From positions 1 to 64,000 of the forward strand of contig NZ_JAEQNC010000003.1 in NCBI RefSeq assembly GCF_016722925.1: DNA of 64,000 bases, written 5' to 3'. The DNA comes from Phytoamicus setariae. Its GTDB lineage: Bacteria > Pseudomonadota > Alphaproteobacteria > Rhizobiales > Rhizobiaceae. The notes under the pieces were generated by a model that saw only the letters and a program-made list of their open reading frames with translations, did not search any database and was not told the DNA's origin. The position numbers were made by a program, and so were the translations under genes. Positions 46,307 to 55,498 of this stretch are shown here, one piece after another (within the stretch, counting starts at the first letter, position 1; every line of letters begins with the position of its first letter).

Positions 46307-47758
46307 ATGGACACGCAACATTGCACCATCGGCGTGGATATCGGCGGCACGAACATTCGCGCCGCGCGGATCTCGCGGTCAGGCGACATTCTGCGCAAGA
46401 AGATCGTTGCCGGCAGCCGTGATCGGCAGACGGCAATCGGCCTGATTGCCGATCTGATCCGGGAGATGGATGGCCCGGATGTGGTCGCGATCGGCATCGG
46501 CGTGCCGGGCCGGGTCGATGCCGGAACCGGCATGGTCCTGTCGGGCGGTTATCTCGACCTTTCGGGCTGCGACTTCAAGCAATTGATCGAACAGACATTT
46601 GGCAAGCCCGTGGTGCTTGCCAATGATTGCAGCATGGCGCTGATCGGTGAAACCGGCGTCGGTGCCGCCCGCGGCGCCGAAAGCGCCGTCATGCTGACCA
46701 TCGGCACCGGTATCGGCGGGGCGGCCATGGAAAGCGGGCGCATCGTCAACGGCAAGCAGAGTGCCGGGCAATTGGGGCACCTGATAATCAATCATGCCGG
46801 GCGGCAATGTGTTTGCGGACAACGCGGCTGCGTCGAGACGGAATCCTCGGGCACATCGTTGCGCCGCCATCTCGACGAGGCCGGTTATTCAGCCGAAACG
46901 CGTTTCGAAGATATCCTGCCGCTCGCTCGCGCCGGCGACGAGCTTGCGCTGTCCGTCATGACGCGCTGGGCTGGACCGCTAAGGGCAGCCATCGGAACTC
47001 TCTCGGCAACATTCGACCCCGCCGTGCTGCTGCTGGGCGGAGGCATGGGGGCTGCGGCAATGGACGCACTCGGCTTTTTGCCGAAGGTGGAAGGCTGGTA
47101 CAATACCGACGTACGGCCGGCAGCACTGGGCGACGACGCCGGCGTGATCGGGGCCGGTCTCGCGGCCCGCGACGCTGCAACGGCAGCCAATGCCGGTTCT
47201 TCCGCCCCGTTAGGCGGCAAACGCGTGTTGATGGTCAACGGCATCCCGGCGTCGGGTAAAAGCCGCCTGTCACACGCGATATCGGAACGCACGGGCTGGC
47301 CTGTCCTGGCGCTGGACACTGTCAAGAACCCGTTTCTCGAACATATCGAAGGCGTCGATCGCCTATTCAACCGCACCCTTGGCAAGGCAAGTTACCAGGC
47401 GATTTTCGCCGTCATCGCCGATGCGCCCGACGGCTCCACTTTCATCGTCGATGCCTGGTTCGGCTTCCAGCCTATCGAGTTGCTGCAACAGCACATCGCT
47501 TCGTCCGGTGTAACCGGCATCGCCGAGATCTGGTGTCATGCCCCCGGAGAGGTGCTTGCCGAGCGCTATGCCGCCCGGCTCGACCAGCGACTTGCCGGCC
47601 ATCCCGGAGCAGCCTACATCCCCGAACTTGTGGAACTCGCCAAACATGCCTCGCCCGCGCGATTGGGACCAGTCTATGATGTCGACACAACCTTGCCGCC
47701 TGCCGATGATGCGGTCGTGAACTGGGTGAGAAAGACTTTGCAGGGAGAGACCGCATGA
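46307..47758 (+). CDS. ROK sugar kinase fused to a P-loop kinase domain
   Basis: A 483-residue fusion. Residues 1-295 are a ROK kinase: ATP loop DIGGTN at 11-16, catalytic Asp107 in [13 protein letters not shown] and the zinc motif with His157 and Cys168, Cys170, Cys175. Residues 305-483 form a separate P-loop domain with Walker A GIPASGKS at 312-319, like small-molecule kinases (chloramphenicol phosphotransferase or zeta-toxin fold). Both halves look intact. The gene lies between an aldolase and PfkB kinase, with 15 bases to the former and a 4-base overlap to the latter. Sequential phosphorylation of one sugar is possible. Confidence 0.88.
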   Translation: MDTQHCTIGVDIGGTNIRAARISRSGDILRKKIVAGSRDRQTAIGLIADLIREMDGPDVVAIGIGVPGRVDAGTGMVLSGGYLDLSGCDFKQLIEQTFGKPVVLANDCSMALIGETGVGAARGAESAVMLTIGTGIGGAAMESGRIVNGKQSAGQLGHLIINHAGRQCVCGQRGCVETESSGTSLRRHLDEAGYSAETRFEDILPLARAGDELALSVMTRWAGPLRAAIGTLSATFDPAVLLLGGGMGAAAMDALGFLPKVEGWYNTDVRPAALGDDAGVIGAGLAARDAATAANAGSSAPLGGKRVLMVNGIPASGKSRLSHAISERTGWPVLALDTVKNPFLEHIEGVDRLFNRTLGKASYQAIFAVIADAPDGSTFIVDAWFGFQPIELLQQHIASSGVTGIAEIWCHAPGEVLAERYAARLDQRLAGHPGAAYIPELVELAKHASPARLGPVYDVDTTLPPADDAVVNWVRKTLQGETA

Positions 47759-48738
47759 GCCAGGCCGAACGACCCGCCATAGCCCCGGAAGCCCTCGGCC
47801 CGGCCATCACCATCGGCGAAATCCTGGTCGAGATCATGGCAGATGCACCGGGGCTGGGTTTTCTGGAACCGTTGGCTCTGACAGGTCCCTTTCCATCGGG
47901 GGCTCCGGCGATCTTCATCGACCAGCTCGCCCGGATGGGCGCTTCGGCCGGGATCATCGCCGCTGTGGGCGCCGACGATTTCGGCACGGTCAATATCAGG
48001 CGGCTCGCGGATGATGGCGTCGATGTTTCCGCCATCGCAATTGCTCCACAGCACCCCACCGGCACGGCCTTCGTTCGCTACAAGCCGGATGGCGGCCGTG
48101 ATTTTGTGTTCAATATCGCCCTGAGTGCCGCCGGCGAAATCCACCCGACAGAACAGGCTCGTGCTCTGATTGGCCGCGCTGGCCATCTGCATCTGATGGG
48201 AACCGCGCTCACTATCCCTCATGCCTGGCCGGTTATCCAATATGCCATGGATACCATCCGCAGCCGCGGTGGCAGCTTCTCCTTCGATCCCAATGTCCGA
48301 AAGGAACTGCTTGCCAGCCCTGATTTCCGCGAACGCTTCGCGGCCGTGCTGGCGCGTGCCGATGTATTGCTGCCTTCTGGTGACGAGTTGTTCGCGGCAG
48401 CCCCCGCGGCAAACGAGCCCGAGGCTGTAACAAAGCTGCTGGACCTCGGCATCAGCGAAATCGTGTTGAAGCGGGGGGCTTCAGGCGCCACCGTGTTCAC
48501 GCGTGCGGGTCGGTACGACGCCACTGCCTATGGCGTGGAGGAAATAGACCCCACTGGCGCAGGCGACTGCTTCGGGGGCGCCTATATTGCCTGCAGGCGA
48601 CTTGGCCTGCCTATCGAGCAGGCGCTTGATTACGCCAATGCCGCCGGCGCGATCGCCGTCACCGCACGCGGCCCGATGGAAGGAGCCTCGACCAGGGACA
48701 TGCTTGAGGCGTTCATGAACAATGCAGGGAGAATGTAG
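47755..48738 (+). CDS. PfkB-family sugar kinase (tagatose-kinase-like)
   Basis: A 327-residue ribokinase-fold kinase. Opening [12 protein letters not shown], central [14 protein letters not shown]-binding [12 protein letters not shown] and catalytic Asp271 in [11 protein letters not shown]. It is followed by GatZ with 1 base between. In Agrobacterium a PfkB kinase beside GatZ phosphorylates D-tagatose at C6 for the GatZ epimerase; the same pairing here supports that role. Confidence 0.9.
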   Translation: MSQAERPAIAPEALGPAITIGEILVEIMADAPGLGFLEPLALTGPFPSGAPAIFIDQLARMGASAGIIAAVGADDFGTVNIRRLADDGVDVSAIAIAPQHPTGTAFVRYKPDGGRDFVFNIALSAAGEIHPTEQARALIGRAGHLHLMGTALTIPHAWPVIQYAMDTIRSRGGSFSFDPNVRKELLASPDFRERFAAVLARADVLLPSGDELFAAAPAANEPEAVTKLLDLGISEIVLKRGASGATVFTRAGRYDATAYGVEEIDPTGAGDCFGGAYIACRRLGLPIEQALDYANAAGAIAVTARGPMEGASTRDMLEAFMNNAGRM

Positions 48739-48739
48739 C

Positions 48740-50005
48740 ATGTACCCCGCACTGAAGCGCCTTGCTGAAAGCCGCCGCAGCGGAAAGCCGCGCGGAATCA
48801 CATCGGTCTGCTCCGCCCACCCTCTCGTCATCCGTGCTGCGATCCGCCGTGGCGTTGCCACCGGCGAGGCAGTGCTGATCGAGGCGACCTGCAACCAGGT
48901 CAATCAGGATGGCGGCTATACCGGCATGACGCCCGCCGATTTTCGCCGGCTGGTGCTGGGGATCGCCAATGAAGAAGGCCTTGCCTCCGATAACCTCATT
49001 CTAGGCGGCGACCATCTTGGCCCCAACCCCTGGAAGTCGCTTGCGCCCGACATGGCAATGGAGAAGGCCAGCACCATGATCCGCGCCTATGTCGAGGCTG
49101 GATTCGAAAAACTGCACCTCGACACGAGCATGGGTTGCGCGAACGAACCGCCGGCTCTCGAAGATACCCTGGTGGCCGAACGTGCCGCCGCCCTTGCCCG
49201 CATCGCCGAAACCCATGCGCCCGACAACAAACGGCTTGCCTATATCATCGGCACCGAGGTGCCGGTGCCGGGTGGCGCCGACCATCTGCTCGACGTGGTG
49301 ACGCCGACCACTCCCGAGGCCGCCATGGCCACCATCGCCATCCACCGGCAGATTTTTCGAGAGGCAGGCCTCGCGGAGGCGTTTTTGCGCGTCATCGCCG
49401 CTGTCGTCCAGCCAGGCGTGGAGTTCGGTCACGAGAACGTCGTCGCCTATCAGCCCGAGCAGGCAAAAAGGCTTTCCGCAGTGCTGGACCAGACCGAGGG
49501 GCTGGTCTTCGAAGCACATTCCACCGACTACCAGTCCGTCGATGCGCTGACTTCACTGGTGCGTGATGGCTTCCCAATCCTCAAGGTCGGCCCCGGCCTG
49601 ACTTTCGCATTGCGAAGGGCACTCTACGGGCTCGATCTGATCGCGAGCGAACTCGATGCCACCTACGGTGCGCGCCCGCTTGCGCGCATGATGGAACACC
49701 TCCTCCAAAACGACCCCGGCCATTGGCAAGGGCACTATCGTGGGCCGGAAGCGACGCTGCGCGCACTACGCCATTATTCCTATTCCGATCGCATCCGCTA
49801 CTACTGGCCGCTTCCCGAGGCACAAGCGGCGATCAAGAGGCTTGCATCGGCGCTTGAGGGCAAAACTATTCCCGACACTCTGTTCAACCAATTCCTGCCG
49901 GGGTTGCCCGCAGGTCTGAACGACGCTTCGACGGAAAGAATCCTGATCGCGGCTGTCGACAAGGTGCTGGCAGACTACGCCGTCGCGACCCGGAGCAGCG
50001 ATTGA
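48740..50005 (+). CDS. gatZ: GatZ/KbaZ family protein (tagatose-6-phosphate 4-epimerase type)
   Basis: A 421-residue protein of the GatZ/KbaZ family, starting at the ATG at 48740. Motifs: GITSVCSAHPLVIRAAI, EATCNQVNQDGGYTGMTP, LGGDHLGPNPW, HLDTSMGCA. In enterobacteria these are accessory to tagatose-bisphosphate aldolase, whereas in Agrobacterium the homologue was shown to be a D-tagatose-6-phosphate 4-epimerase making fructose 6-phosphate. No GatY-like class II aldolase is next to it, which favours the epimerase role. Confidence 0.92.
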   Translation: MYPALKRLAESRRSGKPRGITSVCSAHPLVIRAAIRRGVATGEAVLIEATCNQVNQDGGYTGMTPADFRRLVLGIANEEGLASDNLILGGDHLGPNPWKSLAPDMAMEKASTMIRAYVEAGFEKLHLDTSMGCANEPPALEDTLVAERAAALARIAETHAPDNKRLAYIIGTEVPVPGGADHLLDVVTPTTPEAAMATIAIHRQIFREAGLAEAFLRVIAAVVQPGVEFGHENVVAYQPEQAKRLSAVLDQTEGLVFEAHSTDYQSVDALTSLVRDGFPILKVGPGLTFALRRALYGLDLIASELDATYGARPLARMMEHLLQNDPGHWQGHYRGPEATLRALRHYSYSDRIRYYWPLPEAQAAIKRLASALEGKTIPDTLFNQFLPGLPAGLNDASTERILIAAVDKVLADYAVATRSSD

Positions 50006-50024
50006 CACTGGCACGCCTGAGTGA

Positions 50025-50747
50025 CTACTCGGGCGCTGATTGGGAAGTGTGAGTAAAATTTCTTCGATAGGTTGCGCCGATCAGGATCTCTGCGGCTTCA
50101 GCCGCGGCCTTTTCGTTGCGAAGTTCGATGGCGTCGATGATTGCTTCGTGCATTTTCAGCGACTGTTGAAGGCCACCGAAAGATTTGAGCGTTTTTGGGA
50201 TGCTGATCGTCAGCGCAGCGCGGATGACGGATGAAACCGGCAGCAGAAACCTGTTATGTGCGGCCTGGAAGATCTGCAGGTGAAAGCTGATATCCGCCTC
50301 GATCGCCGCCGCTGCCGTCTCATGGTCTGCGGCCATACGGGCAAACGCCGCTCTGATCAGCCCGTGCTCCGTGGTCGAGCCGCGACGGGCGGCCAGTTTT
50401 GCTGCGAGCGGCTCGACAGCAAGGCGAATCTCGAACAATTCTTCGGCCAGCGCCTCCTGATCATCCGCGTCGCCTTGCCAGGCAAGCACCACCGGATCGA
50501 GCGTGTTCCAGAATTCCGGCGATCGAACACGCGTGCCGAGACGCGGCTTGGCCTCGATGAAGCCTTTTGTAGACAGGATCTTCAACGCCTCACGCAATGT
50601 GGTGCGGCTGACTTGCAGACCGGAGAGAAGCTCGGTTTCCTTCGGCAGGATCTCACCGACCTTCAACTCTCCGAGCGTGATACGACGCCCGATCTCGCCG
50701 GCGATCCGTGCCGGTAATCCGCGGTCTCCAAGTGCGATCGTTTTCAT
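50025..50747 (-). CDS. GntR/FadR-family transcriptional regulator
   Basis: A 240-residue regulator. Winged helix: ITLGELKVGEILPKETELLSGLQVSRTTLREALKILSTKGFIEAKPRLGTRV. FCD domain follows (LAEELFEIRLAVEPLAAKLAARRG; FHLQIFQAAHNRFLLPVSSVI). It overlaps the stop of the DHDPS-family gene by 4 bases and is the last gene of the minus-strand pentonate operon, which it probably regulates. Confidence 0.9.
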   Translation of the reverse strand: MKTIALGDRGLPARIAGEIGRRITLGELKVGEILPKETELLSGLQVSRTTLREALKILSTKGFIEAKPRLGTRVRSPEFWNTLDPVVLAWQGDADDQEALAEELFEIRLAVEPLAAKLAARRGSTTEHGLIRAAFARMAADHETAAAAIEADISFHLQIFQAAHNRFLLPVSSVIRAALTISIPKTLKSFGGLQQSLKMHEAIIDAIELRNEKAAAEAAEILIGATYRRNFTHTSQSAPE

Positions 50748-51784
50748 GCGTTATCCGTTCGAGAGTGTCCGGTCGCATGTTCCATAGTGGAATTCGAAGC
50801 CGCTTGCACCTGCTGCATGCAATCGCCGCTGCATTCCGACAGTGTCCCGTCGAAGACGCCGAGCTCTGCCGCATAGCGCCTTGTCATCTCCAGCCCTGCC
50901 TGGCTCGGACGAAGCGCTGGTGCACGGTCGAATATCGGCATTCCTGCTCGTTCGCCGAACAGGCGCTTTCCGTAGCAAAGAAGGTTCTCGATACCCTGCA
51001 TGGTGAAGACGACCGCGGGCAACATTTGCCGATAAGCCTCTTCTGCTTCCTCCTTCCAGCCGTCCATGAAGAATTCATAGGCACGCACGGCGTAATCGAT
51101 GCAATCAGGAGCGAGGATCAGGCCGCGGCAGCCCGCGCGCAGATTGTCGGGTAATTCCAGCCCGGCTCTCCCGTTGAAGACCGGGAGCTTTCCGTCTGTC
51201 ACCTCGATGAGGGCAGCGATATCGACCACCGGGCCTTCACCCTTGACAAGCCTGATATTGGGATGCTGCTGCACGAGATCGCGAATGTCGACGGCCGTCA
51301 ATCCACGGCCCATCAGGGCCGGGGCATTCTGGATGGCGACCGGAAGATCGGTCTGATCGGCCACGCGCCCGAAGAATTGCATGTATTCTCGTGCCGCAAA
51401 CTGCCCGATCATCGGCGGCTGGAGGATCAGCCAGTCGGCCCCGACGTCGGTGGCATGACGGGCCTGGCGCACTTGCTCTTCGACCGAAGATCCAAAAATC
51501 GTCAATGCGACCGGCACGCGCCCGTCGGTATCCTGGACGACCCATTCCATGACTGCTATGCGCTCGTTCTCGCCCAGCTTGGAGGCTTCCGTGGCAAGGC
51601 CAAGTGCTGCCATTCCATGCACGCCGGCTGCCAGGCAAATGTCCACCTGCCGGCGCATGGCATTGCGGTCGAGCTTTTCGTCCTTGTCGAACAGCGCGTA
51701 GAGGATGGCATGGATGCCGTGCAGATCCTCGGCCCGGAAATCGTTCACGCCCGCCTCCTCAATGGCTTTCGCGGGGAACCGCAT
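50744..51784 (-). CDS. DHDPS/NAL-family enzyme (2-keto-3-deoxy-pentonate dehydratase or aldolase)
   Basis: A 346-residue class I aldolase-fold protein, starting at the ATG at 51784 inside the end of the dehydratase gene. Schiff-base Lys181 is in IRLVKGEGP. The position of the usual catalytic Tyr (YNxP) reads QNAP (Gln152). GLATEASKL replaces the usual GTTGE element. Such changes are seen in family members acting on 2-keto-3-deoxy sugar acids. The C-terminal 45 residues are longer than usual. With the IlvD/Edd dehydratase it should process the keto-deoxy pentonate, either by dehydration or aldol cleavage. Confidence 0.82.
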   Translation of the reverse strand: MRFPAKAIEEAGVNDFRAEDLHGIHAILYALFDKDEKLDRNAMRRQVDICLAAGVHGMAALGLATEASKLGENERIAVMEWVVQDTDGRVPVALTIFGSSVEEQVRQARHATDVGADWLILQPPMIGQFAAREYMQFFGRVADQTDLPVAIQNAPALMGRGLTAVDIRDLVQQHPNIRLVKGEGPVVDIAALIEVTDGKLPVFNGRAGLELPDNLRAGCRGLILAPDCIDYAVRAYEFFMDGWKEEAEEAYRQMLPAVVFTMQGIENLLCYGKRLFGERAGMPIFDRAPALRPSQAGLEMTRRYAAELGVFDGTLSECSGDCMQQVQAASNSTMEHATGHSRTDNA

Positions 51785-53474
51785 GGCCGCGGCATCCCAC
51801 GAGGAAGTCGAGATCGGCGCCCTTGTCCGCCTGCATGACCCGTTCGACATAGAGCCCCTGGTAGCCTCCGGGCATGTCAGGCACTGGAGCGACCCAGCGT
51901 GCGTGACGGCGGCTCAATTCAGCATCATCGACATCAAGGTGCAGCTTGCGGTTTTCCACATCGAGTTCGATGAAATCGCCATCCTCGACCAGCGCCAGCA
52001 CGCCGCCGACGGCCGCCTCGGGCGCCACGTGCAGAACGACCGTGCCAAAGGCTGTGCCGGACATGCGGGCATCGGATATCCGGACCATGTCGCGCACGCC
52101 CTTTTTTAGCAGTTTCTGCGGCAGCGCCATGTTGCCGACCTCCGCCATGCCCGGATAGCCTTTCGGCCCGCAGTTCTTCAGGACCATGATGCAGGTTTCG
52201 TCGATATCCAGATCGGGATCATCGACACGGCTTTTGTAGTGATCGATGGATTCGAAGACAACGGCGCGGCCACGATGCTTCATCAGGCCGGTTGTTGCCG
52301 CGGATGGTTTCACAATCGCGCCCTGCGGGGCAAGGTTGCCCCTGAGCACAGCTATTCCGCCCTGCTGGGTCAGGGCCTTTTCACGGGGCAGGATGACGTC
52401 GGCATTGTAATTCTCTGCACTTTCGATATTGGCGCCGATTGTTTTGCCGGTCACCGTCATGCAGTCGAGATCGAGCAAGTCGGAGATCTCCTTCATCACG
52501 GCAGGCAGTCCGCCCGCATAACAGAAATCCTCCATGAGATAGGCCCCGGAAGGCATCAGGTTGAGGATTGTGGGCACGTCGCGACCGAAACGATCCCAAT
52601 CATCCAGCGTCAGTTCCGTGCCAACTCGCCCGGCAATCGCCAGAAGATGCACGACGGCGTTTGTCGAGCCGCCGATCGCGCCGTTGACGCGGATGGCGTT
52701 GGCGAAGGCTTCGCGCGTGAGGATATTCGACAGGCGCAAGTCCTCGGCGACCATATCGACAATCCTGCGACCCGTCAGGCGTGCCAGCCGGGCCCGGTGC
52801 GCATCGACCGCCGGGTAGGCTGCATTGCCTGGCAGCGCCAGGCCAAGCGCTTCGGCCATCGAGGCCATGGTGGACGCTGTACCCATGGTCATGCAATGGC
52901 CGGGCGACCGTGACATCGCGCTTTCGGCCGCCATGAAATCAGCCGGCGACATGACCCCTGCGCGGACATCTTCGGAGAATTTCCACACATCGGTACCAGA
53001 GCCTATCGCGCGGCCCTTGAACTGACCGTTCAGCATGGGGCCACCCGATATGACGATCGACGGCAGATCACACGAGGCTGCCCCCATCACCAGCGAGGGC
53101 GTGGTCTTGTCACAGCCTGCAACGAGCACGACACCGTCAATAGGATTGCCGCGGATCGCTTCCTCGACGTCCATCGATGCGAGGTTGCGAAACAACATTG
53201 CCGTGGGGCGGAGATTGGATTCGCCGCAGGAGAAGACGGGAAACTCCAGCGGCAGTCCACCAGCTTCCAGTACACCCGCCTTGATCTGTTCGACCAGGCC
53301 ACGGAAATGCGCGTTGCAAGGCGTCAATTCCGAAAAGGTGTTGCAGATGCCGATCACCGGGCGGCCGTCGAATGCATCGTCGGGCAGGCCGTTGTTCTTC
53401 ATCCAGCTTCTGTGAATGAAGGCATCCTTGTCCAGCCCGCCGAACCAATGCTGCGATCTCAACTTTCTGGACAT
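51759..53474 (-). CDS. IlvD/Edd-family pentonate (L-arabinonate-type) dehydratase
   Basis: A 571-residue dehydratase starting at the ATG at 53474. The iron-sulphur cysteines are Cys53, Cys121 and Cys194. The spacings of 68 and 73 residues are those of the Rhizobium L-arabinonate dehydratase (Cys59, 127 and 200), a [2Fe-2S] enzyme. SDARMSGTAFG near the C-terminus contains the conserved catalytic Ser. Opening MSRKLRSQHWFGG is typical for sugar-acid dehydratases, unlike IlvD. Beside araFGH, L-arabinonate or a related pentonate is the likely substrate. Confidence 0.9.
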   Translation of the reverse strand: MSRKLRSQHWFGGLDKDAFIHRSWMKNNGLPDDAFDGRPVIGICNTFSELTPCNAHFRGLVEQIKAGVLEAGGLPLEFPVFSCGESNLRPTAMLFRNLASMDVEEAIRGNPIDGVVLVAGCDKTTPSLVMGAASCDLPSIVISGGPMLNGQFKGRAIGSGTDVWKFSEDVRAGVMSPADFMAAESAMSRSPGHCMTMGTASTMASMAEALGLALPGNAAYPAVDAHRARLARLTGRRIVDMVAEDLRLSNILTREAFANAIRVNGAIGGSTNAVVHLLAIAGRVGTELTLDDWDRFGRDVPTILNLMPSGAYLMEDFCYAGGLPAVMKEISDLLDLDCMTVTGKTIGANIESAENYNADVILPREKALTQQGGIAVLRGNLAPQGAIVKPSAATTGLMKHRGRAVVFESIDHYKSRVDDPDLDIDETCIMVLKNCGPKGYPGMAEVGNMALPQKLLKKGVRDMVRISDARMSGTAFGTVVLHVAPEAAVGGVLALVEDGDFIELDVENRKLHLDVDDAELSRRHARWVAPVPDMPGGYQGLYVERVMQADKGADLDFLVGCRGHAVPRESH

Positions 53475-53495
53475 GGTCCATTCCTCCACTCATAA

Positions 53496-53521
53496 TCCGA
53501 TTTTATTCTCATATAATCGGA
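53496..53521. promoter_or_regulatory. Inverted repeat upstream of the dehydratase
   Basis: TCCGATT (53496-53502) and AATCGGA (53515-53521), 12 bases apart, 22 to 47 bases before the dehydratase start. Likely operator for one of the two FadR-type regulators of this region. Confidence 0.5.
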
Positions 53522-53603
53522 GTTAATCACAGTCAAGCCATCATGAGCAGAGAGGAACCGGCTTCCGAATGACACCGGTCAGGTCAATGGAAAGCGGGCA
53601 GCC

Positions 53604-53643
53604 CTAGCGATGGGGTCGCCGCGAGTGGCGACCCCATCGCTAG
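53604..53643. terminator. 17-bp perfect hairpin
   Basis: A 17-bp perfect stem (53604-53620 with 53627-53643) around a 6-base loop GCGAGT, 50 bases past the SDR stop in its direction and upstream of the dehydratase operon. No T run follows on either strand. Very stable; most likely terminates the SDR transcript. Confidence 0.65.
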
Positions 53644-53692
53644 CTGGCCTTGAAGGAAGGAGTTTTGGGCAGAAGTTAAATGAACGGCAGCT

Positions 53693-54472
53693 TCAGACCG
53701 GATGATGCAGCACGCTGAGACCGCCATCGACCGTGAGGCACGTCGCGTTCATGAAGGTGCACTCGTCCGAGATCATGAAAAGCGCGGCGCGGGCGATTTC
53801 TTCCGCCTCGGCAATACGGCCGCCCGGATGCAACTTCATCGTGGCGGCTCTGGCCGCCTCGGGATCCGAAAAGCTGTTCCAGTATTCAGTGGCTTTCTGC
53901 GTCATCACATAGCCCGGCGCGATTGCGTTCACCCTGACGCCATCAGGCGCATATTCAATGCCGAGCGACTTCGTCATGCCAAGCAATGCATGCTTTGCCA
54001 CCGGATAGGGAAACGTATGCGGAATAATGGTGAAGGCATGCGTCGAGGCAATATTGAGGATTGCGCCACCGCCGGCCGCGATCATTCCGGGCAGCACGGC
54101 CCTGCAGCAGTTCCATGCACCCTTGAGGTTGATGTCAAAGCAGCGTTGCCATTCCGCGTCGGATATCTCAAGCGGTTTGCCAAAGACATTTACACCGGCG
54201 TTGTTGACGAGCGCATTTGGTTGTCCGATCGTGGACGCGGCGTCAGCGACCGCGCGGCCAATTGCGTCGACATCCGTGATATCGGCTTCGCAAAAAGCAA
54301 GGGTTCCACCGCTTGCTTGCAAACGCTTCGCCTCTCTTTCAAGCAACGGCCCGTCCCGATCGATCAGATAAAGGCGCGCGCCCTCCGCCAGAAACACCTC
54401 CGCAATGGCAAGGCCAATTCCCTGCGCCGCTCCCGTCACCACAATGCGCTTGCCTGCGAGCCGTTCGCCCAT
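53693..54472 (-). CDS. SDR-family sugar dehydrogenase (L-arabinose 1-dehydrogenase-like)
   Basis: A 259-residue short-chain dehydrogenase from the ATG at 54472 (MGERLAGKRIVVTGAAQGIG). NAD loop TGAAQGIG, NNAGVNVFG, Ser in LNIASTHAF, Tyr-Lys in YPVAKHALLG. The open frame extends upstream without support. Sits between the FadR-type regulator and the pentonate dehydratase, so oxidation of a pentose (L-arabinose or similar) to a lactone is the probable step. A lactonase is not evident in this block. Confidence 0.85.
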   Translation of the reverse strand: MGERLAGKRIVVTGAAQGIGLAIAEVFLAEGARLYLIDRDGPLLEREAKRLQASGGTLAFCEADITDVDAIGRAVADAASTIGQPNALVNNAGVNVFGKPLEISDAEWQRCFDINLKGAWNCCRAVLPGMIAAGGGAILNIASTHAFTIIPHTFPYPVAKHALLGMTKSLGIEYAPDGVRVNAIAPGYVMTQKATEYWNSFSDPEAARAATMKLHPGGRIAEAEEIARAALFMISDECTFMNATCLTVDGGLSVLHHPV

Positions 54473-54515
54473 ATCGACCTCCAAATCTGTAAATGTATCC
54501 GCTTTTCCGTATGTG

Positions 54516-55241
54516 TTACGGATCGATCGCCGTCGCGCCGCCAAGCGCCTTCTGCGCCACTGTGATGTCGCGGGCGGCCAGATCGAGCATCTTGTTCGAA
54601 CAGGCCCGGGCTCCCTCCTTGTCGCGCATGCGCAGGGCCTCGACCAGTTCGCCATGCAGTACCACTGCCTCCTCGCGGTTTTCGACGGCGACGTTGGAGG
54701 CATGCAGGGTGTATTTCAACGCTGCGTGGATCGCGCTGGAGAGCCGGCGAAAGACCTGGTTGTGGCTCGCAGCGAGCAATACCGAGTGATATTGCACGTC
54801 GGCTTCGGTAAACTTCTCCGGATCGTTGGCGGCAGCCTGCATCTGGCGCCATGCGCGGTCGAGGTCAGCCAGTTCCTGTACCGTTGCGCGCTCGGCAGCG
54901 TATTCTGCGGCAACCGGCTCCACTGCACGGCGTGCTTCGAGAATGCAGCCGAGCAGGTCGAAGTTGCGAATGTCGGGGCCCATCCACTCGAGGACATCGG
55001 CATCAAGGATGTTCCAGTCGTCCTTGTCGCAAACCGTGGTGCCGATCTTCGGCTTGCCACGGATCAATCCCTTGGACTCCAGGACCTTGATCGATTCACG
55101 GATAACGGTACGGCTCACCCCATAGAGGTCGCAAAGGTCGCTTTCACGCGGCAGCGGCTGCCCTGCCGGGTAGCGGTCCGCAAAGATCTCCTGCGCAATC
55201 GCGGCGGTGACATTTCGCCGAACCCGCGGCCTTCGCTCCAC
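54516..55241 (-). CDS. GntR/FadR-family transcriptional regulator
   Basis: A 241-residue regulator. The GTG at 55241 is chosen because AGGGAGG lies 7 bases upstream and because preceding residues do not match the family. Winged helix: YPAGQPLPRESDLCDLYGVSRTVIRESIKVLESKGLIRGKPKIGTTV, then FCD domain (LGCILEARRAVEPVAAEYAAERA; YHSVLLAASHNQVFRRLSSAI). It lies divergent from araFGH and upstream of the sugar dehydrogenase. Confidence 0.88.
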   Translation of the reverse strand: MERRPRVRRNVTAAIAQEIFADRYPAGQPLPRESDLCDLYGVSRTVIRESIKVLESKGLIRGKPKIGTTVCDKDDWNILDADVLEWMGPDIRNFDLLGCILEARRAVEPVAAEYAAERATVQELADLDRAWRQMQAAANDPEKFTEADVQYHSVLLAASHNQVFRRLSSAIHAALKYTLHASNVAVENREEAVVLHGELVEALRMRDKEGARACSNKMLDLAARDITVAQKALGGATAIDP

Positions 55242-55399
55242 CGTCGCCCTCCCTGTTTCATGGTCTTCGACCGCTTGCAACTTGCACCTCTTTGCATGGC
55301 CATCCGGCTTTCGAATCTCGTCCTGTCGAGTTCGATCCACCTTATGACATTCCTCCCAATACGTCGCGTCGACGTTTGAAATACTCTTTTATCGGAAGG

Positions 55400-55428
55400 A
55401 TCATACATTGGCAATTGACGTGTATGAT
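55400..55428. promoter_or_regulatory. Palindromic operator candidate upstream of araF
   Basis: ATCATACA (55400-55407) and TGTATGAT (55421-55428) form an 8-bp inverted repeat with a 13-base spacer in the gap between the FadR-type regulator and the araF gene. Probable operator of that regulator. Confidence 0.6.
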
Positions 55429-55498
55429 GATTTGAAATATTTCATTAGACACTGCCAGGGAGGCAGTTGCTCGTTTAGTGACTTAGGGAGAGAGAGAC

